Translations under genes and position numbers: made by a program
Assembly (NCBI GenBank): GCA_024138015.1
Contig: JAMXBB010000001.1
Location: 89,146,497-89,210,496 of the forward strand
Source of the DNA: Lumnitzera littorea
Lineage: Eukaryota; Streptophyta; Magnoliopsida; Myrtales; Combretaceae
Reading direction: 5' to 3'
Length of the DNA: 64,000 nt
Shown here: piece after piece, positions 58,481 to 64,000 of the stretch
Position numbering within the stretch: the first letter of the stretch is position 1
How the letters are laid out: the number at the start of each line of letters is the position of its first letter
Notes under the pieces: generated by a model
Told to the model about the DNA's origin: nothing
Databases searched by the model: none
Seen by the model: only the letters and a program-made list of their open reading frames with translations

Positions 58481-59755
58481 GGCAAGATCATATACAAAGG
58501 TATTAATATTTGAAGATAAGTTCAAATAAATGATCAATATTTCAAAATATTTAAATAAAGTATCAATATTTTATTAAGTAATTAAAATAGATGATCGTCG
58601 TTATAACGCTGTTAATATTAGTTGATATATTCGCTATCTACCATGTAGCACTTATGTGGCATATTCATAGCAGAAACATGGTGAAAATTTTTATTTTTAG
58701 ATATAAATAAATAGAAAAAACTAAAAAAAAAGTATAAGAATTACTTAAAATTTTATAAAAAAATATGATGAAAAATAAAAAATAAAATAGAAAAAAATTC
58801 AAAAAATCAAGAAAGTTATAAAGAAATAGTTTAATATAAGTATAATGTAAATATAATATACAATAAAATTAATTAAAATATAAAATATAGAAGAAAAAGA
58901 AAAATGTTAAAAGAAATAAAACCTACCACCCTTGGCCCTAAGGTAGCCGGTTCAGCTTTGTTATTGTTGGTGGGTCATGACCCACTTTAAAGAGTGGGTC
59001 GTTGGTCCACCAAATGGTCGTGGGGTAACTATATACCACCAGGGTAGGTCGTACGACCCCCACTTGGTGGTAGACGACCATCCTTTGGCTAGAAATTGAA
59101 AAAGAAAAAAAAAGAAGAGAAATGTTTGTAAATTTGATTGGGTCATAATCAGATTGTATGACCCCACTAAGTTCATTAGTATTTTTCTTTTTTAATTTTC
59201 ACCCATGAGTAGCTATACACCACTCGATGGGGTTGTACAACCCCTTATGGCAGTGTACGGCAACCCTAAGGCCTTTTAGTGGGTGGTCGTAACCCACCAG
59301 TCCTTTTAATATTAAACCAACTATCCCTTAATGTCAAGGTTATCGATTATATTTTTTTATGGTTTTGTGATTTTTTATTGTTCTGATTTTCTTTAAAATT
59401 AATAATATTTATATTTTGAAAAAATAAATTATATTTATATAAATATAATATTTAATTATATTATAAAGTTCTATTAATAGTTATTTTATTTTTTAAATTT
59501 TTTCAAACGTATTTTTTTTTTCTACTCATTAGTATTTAAATATAGATGTAAATGTCACGTGAGTGTCATGTTAGATCCATATGTACATCACATGGAAGAT
59601 AATTGCGCCACATCATTCAAAATTAACTATTATAATGGTGATCCATTATTTTAACCACTTATTAATACTTTGATTATTTCTCTGAACTTCTCGAAACATC
59701 AATTTCCTATTTAAACTTACCTCCGAATATCAATACTCTTCAATATCATTTTCCC
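58481..59755. mobile_element. Mutator-like MITE, second inverted-repeat family
   Basis: The left end GGCAAGATCATATACAAAGG and, as reverse complement, the right end GGGAAAATGATATTGAAGAG pair over about 150 bp (roughly 22 of the first 30). Flanks AATAATATT and AATTATATC match 7 of 9, a possible but AT-rich duplication. Like its neighbour it has an AT-rich body and GC-richer inner blocks (GGGTCATGACCCA, GGTCGTACGACC, GGTTGTACAACC), each a short perfect palindrome. Confidence 0.6.
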
Positions 59756-60049
59756 TAATTATATCACATGATATGGAAACAAAAAAAAAATAAAAAGAAA
59801 ACTCATAATTTATAAGAGCCTAACACCAAACTCTAAGTAGACAAAAGTCAAAAATCCAAAAGTTCAAGGCCATCTTTACTAAGAAACCATGATTGATTGC
59901 TTCTCTTAGATCATAAATCAGTAACATAAATGGACTAGTTAGAATAAAAACTTTTGCATTGGATGTGATTATTGTGGTGTTTTACTTTTTCTTAGATTTA
60001 ATTTTAAAAGTTTTTTAATAAACCTTTAATGCATGTTGTTTAGAACTTT
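59756..60049. other. Short spacer, nothing recognised
   Basis: AT-rich sequence between the inverted-repeat MITE and a Harbinger-like MITE. Confidence 0.4.
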
Positions 60050-60832
60050 TGCTCGTTTATTTCATTGAATGGAATTCGAGAGGAATGTAATAGGAATTTT
60101 TAAGGAATGTAATAAGGGTGTAATACGTATTACTTTGTTTAGTTAGATTAATAAACAACTTAATAATAGATACGTAATAGAACTTTAATAACTAAATTAA
60201 CTTTTATCCATTTTCTTTCTTAAGTAATTCTAAAATAATAAGTGGTGATAATGGAAATTGATTGCGGGGGCGGAGGCGGTAGTAATGGTCGACAACGGTT
60301 ATGAGCGATGGTGATGGTGGGAGTCGATGGTAGTAGCGATGGTAGTAGCGATGGCGATAGTGGTAGTTAATGGCGGTGGCCGAGGTAGCAGCTTGGATGG
60401 GGGATAGGGGTAGTTACAATGGTGGTGACGACAGTACTAGTGGTAATGATAACGGTAGTGGCAGTGGTAGTGGCAGTGGCAGTGGCAGTGGCAATGGCGA
60501 CAACGACAGCGACAGCGACGATGGTGGTGATGGCGACAGCGATGGTAATGGTGGTCGTTGGTGATGGTGGTGATAATAGTAATGGGTAGTGGTGGCGATG
60601 GCAATGGTAGTGGTGGTGGTCATCATTAAATTGATATGAGGTTATATTTGAAAAAATGCAAAATTTTGTGATGAATCGTGATTCTTTAGTTAAATTAAGG
60701 AATCCCTATTACTTGATTTTACGTAATAAGGATTCCCTAGGAATTATGATTCGAAGACAAAAAACCAAGTGAACGCTGTAATTAAGAATAAGAAAGGAAT
60801 TGAGTTCCAATTCCCCTCAAGTGAATGAGGCA
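60050..60832. mobile_element. PIF/Harbinger-like MITE with GGN-triplet core, copy 2 of 3
   Basis: Left GCTCGTTTATTTCATTGAAT, right (as reverse complement) TGCCTCATTCACTTGAGGGG, followed by TTA at 60833-60835. The core 60250-60630 is an imperfect GGT/GGC/GAT triplet array (GGCAGTGGTAGTGGC and similar). Flanking blocks AAGTAATTCTAAAATAATAAG before the core and TTAAGGAATCCCTATTACTTG after it match copy 3. The open frames across the core (poly-Gly/Ser/Asp and its complement) are low-complexity artefacts. Confidence 0.65.
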
Positions 60833-61304
60833 TTAGTGTCATCGATGTTCCATTGTGATAAAAATTACTTTTGATGATACCATCTAAACAAGCATTTTAT
60901 TTAAACGAACACTATCAAAATCATTGTTTAATTTTTTTTTTATCTTTTTTAAATTTTATACATGAAATTTAAAGTTACTAAATATTATATTTAATCAAAA
61001 TTTCTACTCGTAAAATTTACTAACTTGTAGCTTGTACTTATGACCAAGAAATATTTGTCTCTCATCTTTATGAATGCAGTCAATTTGAAACTAGGAGTTT
61101 AACTAAGTACAACAAGCAAATTGACACTTAAAGCATTATAAGTTGGAAAGTACAATGGGTATTACATTTATCAATTTCAAGCTTCGGGTGTTAAAATTGA
61201 AATGTAAAGTTAAGGTAGTTATTTTGATATTATCTCTTATAAAAATTATTTCATAATTACAATTTAAAACCCGATCTATCTTCTTTCACTAATTCCATGA
61301 GAAT
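60833..61304. other. Spacer between two Harbinger-like MITEs
   Basis: AT-rich; no coding or repeat signal identified. Confidence 0.4.
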
Positions 61305-61887
61305 TTACGACGCGTTTAGTTTATGGAATAGAATGAGGAGGGAATGGAATTAGAATTCCGTAAGAAATGAAATAACGGTATAATATATATTACTTTGTTT
61401 AATTTGATTTACAAGCAATTTAGGAATGGACATATAATGTAACTTTAATGACTAAATTATCCTTAGTCAATTTTCTTTTTCAACTAATCCTAAAGTAATA
61501 AGTGGTGGTGGTAGTGGTTGGTGACGGTAGTAGTGGTTGGTGACGGTAGTAATGGCGGCGGTGAGGGTAATAGTGGTAGTAATGATACTAGTAGAGGTAG
61601 CTACAATGGTCGGTAATGGGGGCGGGCAGTAGTAGTAGCAACAGCGATGATGATTAGTGATGGTGGCAGTAGCAGTGACGGCGACGGCGACGGCGATGAT
61701 GGTGGTAGTAGTGGGGAGAATTGTGATTCCTTAGTTGAATTAAGGAATCCCTATTACTTGATTTCAAGTAATAAGTAATAGGGATTTATGTGAAATTACG
61801 ATTTCATGACAAAAAACCAAATAAACGTGGTGATGGCAGAATAAGTAGGGAATGGAATTCTAATTCCATGCACTGAATGTGCCCTTA
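61305..61887. mobile_element. PIF/Harbinger-like MITE with GGN-triplet core, copy 3 of 3
   Basis: The best-bounded copy: TTA at 61305-61307 and 61885-61887 flank an element (61308-61884, 577 bp). It starts CGACGCGTTTAGTTTATGG and, as reverse complement of its end, GGGCACATTCAGTGCATGG (12 of 19 identical). GGAATGGAATTAGAATTCC lies just inside both ends. The 3-bp TTA duplication and the termini suit PIF/Harbinger (Tourist-like) MITEs. The core 61500-61715 is again a GGT/GGC triplet array. Confidence 0.75.
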
Positions 61888-62048
61888 AAGAATTAAAATG
61901 AAAGAACTTAGGCAATATACAAATTCATTATTGTGGTTTTTCAAAGGCTTCGAGACTTTACTACAAATGAAGCAAAGTAACCGGTAGCTATAAGGAAAGA
62001 GGTTACAACAATATAAGTAAGGAATGTGGTAGTTCTCATCTTCAATCA

Positions 62049-62120
62049 GGTTCCTTTTAAAAGGGACAACAGTAATGAGGTAAAGGTTCCTTTTAAAAGG
62101 GACAATGGTAATGAGGTGAC
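62049..62120. repeat. 36-bp tandem duplication
   Basis: Two adjacent units beginning GGTTCCTTTTAAAAGGGACA (62049-62084 and 62085-62120). Each contains TCCTTTTAAAAGGGA, a near-perfect palindrome around the DraI site TTTAAA. Confidence 0.85.
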
Positions 62121-62379
62121 CATGGACTAGAGGTTATTAGTAGGAACAGACTTATGGAGGCTAGAGGAGGTTTCAACGGAAAGGAATAATTATTACAATT
62201 TATTTAAAAAGGAGAAAGTGTGGGTATGTATACTTTAAGGAGCAAATCTCAAAAATATATTATACACTATGAAATGGTTAAGTTAATAAGCTTGCAAACA
62301 TGAGAGCATGGTTTTTTTTTTCCCAATAAAAGTCATTATACTTTTTAAAGTTACATTTACTTTTATATTACTTGAATGA
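62121..62379. other. Spacer, nothing recognised
   Basis: No coding or repeat signal between the tandem duplication and the LTR start. Confidence 0.4.
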
Positions 62380-63330
62380 TGTAGAGGGTTAAATTTGATT
62401 ATTGATCTTTAAGCCGATTAAGAATTGGATTTAACTCTTTGGACGAAAATGATAATGCCAAATAGTCAAGTTTATAGATTTCAAGATGATTAGAGAAGAT
62501 TTGGTATTATAGGCTGGAGTAAGAACAATTGATTCAACCCATTTGCTTTCAAACTTCCAAAAAAAGGCTCATGCACTAAAAAAAAAAAAAAGGCTTTCAA
62601 TTGGGCCTAAATTCAAAAGGAGTCTATAAATGTGTCCATAGTTAGGAAGATTCATCTTTTATCTTTGTAGATGAGGGATTTGATTATAGTAGACACATAC
62701 GTATATTGTGAGTCCCGCATTATATGTGGCTTTGAAGGAGTGAAGTAGAAATGATATGTAAAGATAACCTAGAGAGTAAGAGGTAAGGAGGGGGGGAGGC
62801 AATCTCAAGGAGCTCAAATATAAGCATGATAAGTAGAGGAGTTATAGAGTATCAACCCCATAGTCCTTGAAGAGAGGCAATGTGTTCTCCATTTTGAGCT
62901 TCATTTAATCTTCCAAGATAACAGTTTGACAACATAACAATATTTCTCTAATCATTGAATTCTTTGAATTGTCTCAAATGAGAAGGAGCTTTGTTTGTAT
63001 TAGTATTTATAAAGTCAAAACATAGACAATGTTCATTGGATCGCATTAACAGTTGGTGGCTAAGATGAGTTCGCCTATGGATGGATTCCTCCATAGGCTT
63101 TTGTTAAGTCCAAGACCATAGGTAAACTCTTTAAGTGCTTTAGTTTTCTTAAAGAAGGTTAAGAATAGACAAGCATGTTATATGGTCCCTACTCCAAACT
63201 TACCATGGCAAATCTCCTTAAGGCATCCTATATCCATATACTTGACTCTTGGCTCTTGTTACTTAGCTTAAAGGGTCAACTAAGATTGTTATTGGGCTTA
63301 AAACCTAAATCATTTTTTTAGCTCTCTACA
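62380..63330 (+). repeat. LTR of a second Tat/Ogre-like element
   Basis: 951 bp with matching short inverted ends, TGTAGAGGG...CTCTCTACA. The first 150 bp align with the LTRs at 28996 and 41378, and TATAAATG (62625-62632) is a likely TATA box. The sequence just after it (TTTTACTACTCGATGAAAG) resembles a decayed Tat-type primer site. If so, this is a left LTR and the element continues beyond the window. A 9-bp perfect hairpin (GCCTATGGA/TCCATAGGC) lies at 63073-63098. Confidence 0.65.
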
Positions 63331-64000
63331 TTTTACTACTCGATGAAAGTCTTCTAGATTGAGTCGAAAGGGTTTGGGCATTTATTGCAAGCTATGAGAA
63401 TTTAGGTTGCTACTTAGTGCATACGTGTTATTAGGCAGCAACACTGCTGCTAAATGCATCTACATGTTTATTGAAGGATTGGAGCACATGAGTCTAACGC
63501 CAGTACTATAGATTTATTCACTATATATTTCAATGGGCAAGTTTGTGACACCGTCTAATTACATACATTACTTTAGGCTTGCTAGAGTTATATTGCTCCT
63601 ATGGCAATATATTAAATATGTCTTCTATGATATAGGGATTTCTTTATGTAAGCTAGTTCTTCTTCAATATGTACATTATCTATCTTGTTAGGTTGGCTCA
63701 CATGTGATGAGAATTAAGCCACCAGACCTCTGACCCGTAGCTAAGTTTGAGGACTAGAGGGACTGGCAAGACGAATTCTCCTATTCTAGCCAATTCATGC
63801 GGATGCCGAATATCTCCTTACTGACCCATTCTACCTATTGAGCCGAGTGATACCTATTTCTCACGTGTTGAATAATGACAAACCAAAGGCCAAGATAACA
63901 ACCCATCTTCATTTCGCACATGCCTGGCTAATTACTTACTCGGCCTTACCCTTGTCAAGATGCAAAGAGAGAGAGTTCGAACTGACCAAGCCAACCCTGT
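63331..64000 (+). mobile_element. Start of the internal region of the second Tat/Ogre-like element
   Basis: Follows the LTR at 62380-63330 and is cut by the window end. Stops in all frames and no gag domain recognised. The last 300 bases are less AT-rich than the rest of the window. Confidence 0.35.

Noticed and set aside
60370..60626. Gly/Ser/Asp-rich plus-strand and His/Pro/Leu-rich minus-strand open frames
   Set aside because: They are translations of the GGN-triplet core of a MITE on either strand.

Overview
The window is nuclear DNA from a flowering plant, most likely a eudicot. It is very AT-rich, carries one intron-free plant-type nuclear gene, and is otherwise filled with plant transposable elements: L1-type LINEs with a C-terminal RNase H, Ty3/Gypsy LTRs, and hAT-, PIF/Harbinger- and Mutator-like MITEs. 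I cannot name the species. I see no bacterial, phage, organellar or CRISPR content.

Layout. 1-5920: non-coding, with a hAT-like remnant, a 14-G run and a diverged 280-bp direct repeat. 5921-7534 (minus strand): the only convincing gene, encoding an NKAP/MAS2-family nuclear RNA-associated protein of 537 residues. 8582-14384: two identical 2,901-bp blocks separated by a single N, which I read as overlapping contig ends. Each holds a 451-bp hAT MITE with an 8-bp target duplication. About 15440-21060: a decayed sense LINE (ORF1 with CCHC knuckle, then endonuclease, reverse transcriptase, zf-RVT and RNase H). About 23260-28295: a probable Tekay/Del-type Gypsy LTR. 28996 to about 41690: a pol-less Gypsy element with a Tat/Ogre-like primer site, a gag remnant and a 40-bp minisatellite, interrupted by a 3.6-kb LTR-like insertion and containing a second single-N join (35862).

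42229-52520 is a nested stack. An antisense LINE has its RNase H domain split by a 3.9-kb solo LTR (42730-46660), which itself contains a MITE. The same LINE is cut again at 48222 by a second copy of the 3.6-kb LTR-like repeat, which carries a 759-bp inverted-repeat MITE. 52760-61890 is a field of MITEs: hAT-like, four Mutator-like with long terminal inverted repeats, and PIF/Harbinger-like with GGN-triplet cores. 62380-63330 is another LTR of the Tat-like family, whose element runs out of the window.

The genes do not form a functional system together. One housekeeping-type gene sits at the edge of more than 50 kb of dead, layered transposons. The most useful observations are the two assembly joins, the nesting order, the minisatellite, the MITE families with microsatellite cores, and the C-to-T/G-to-A pattern of decay. 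I found no previously undescribed biological system.
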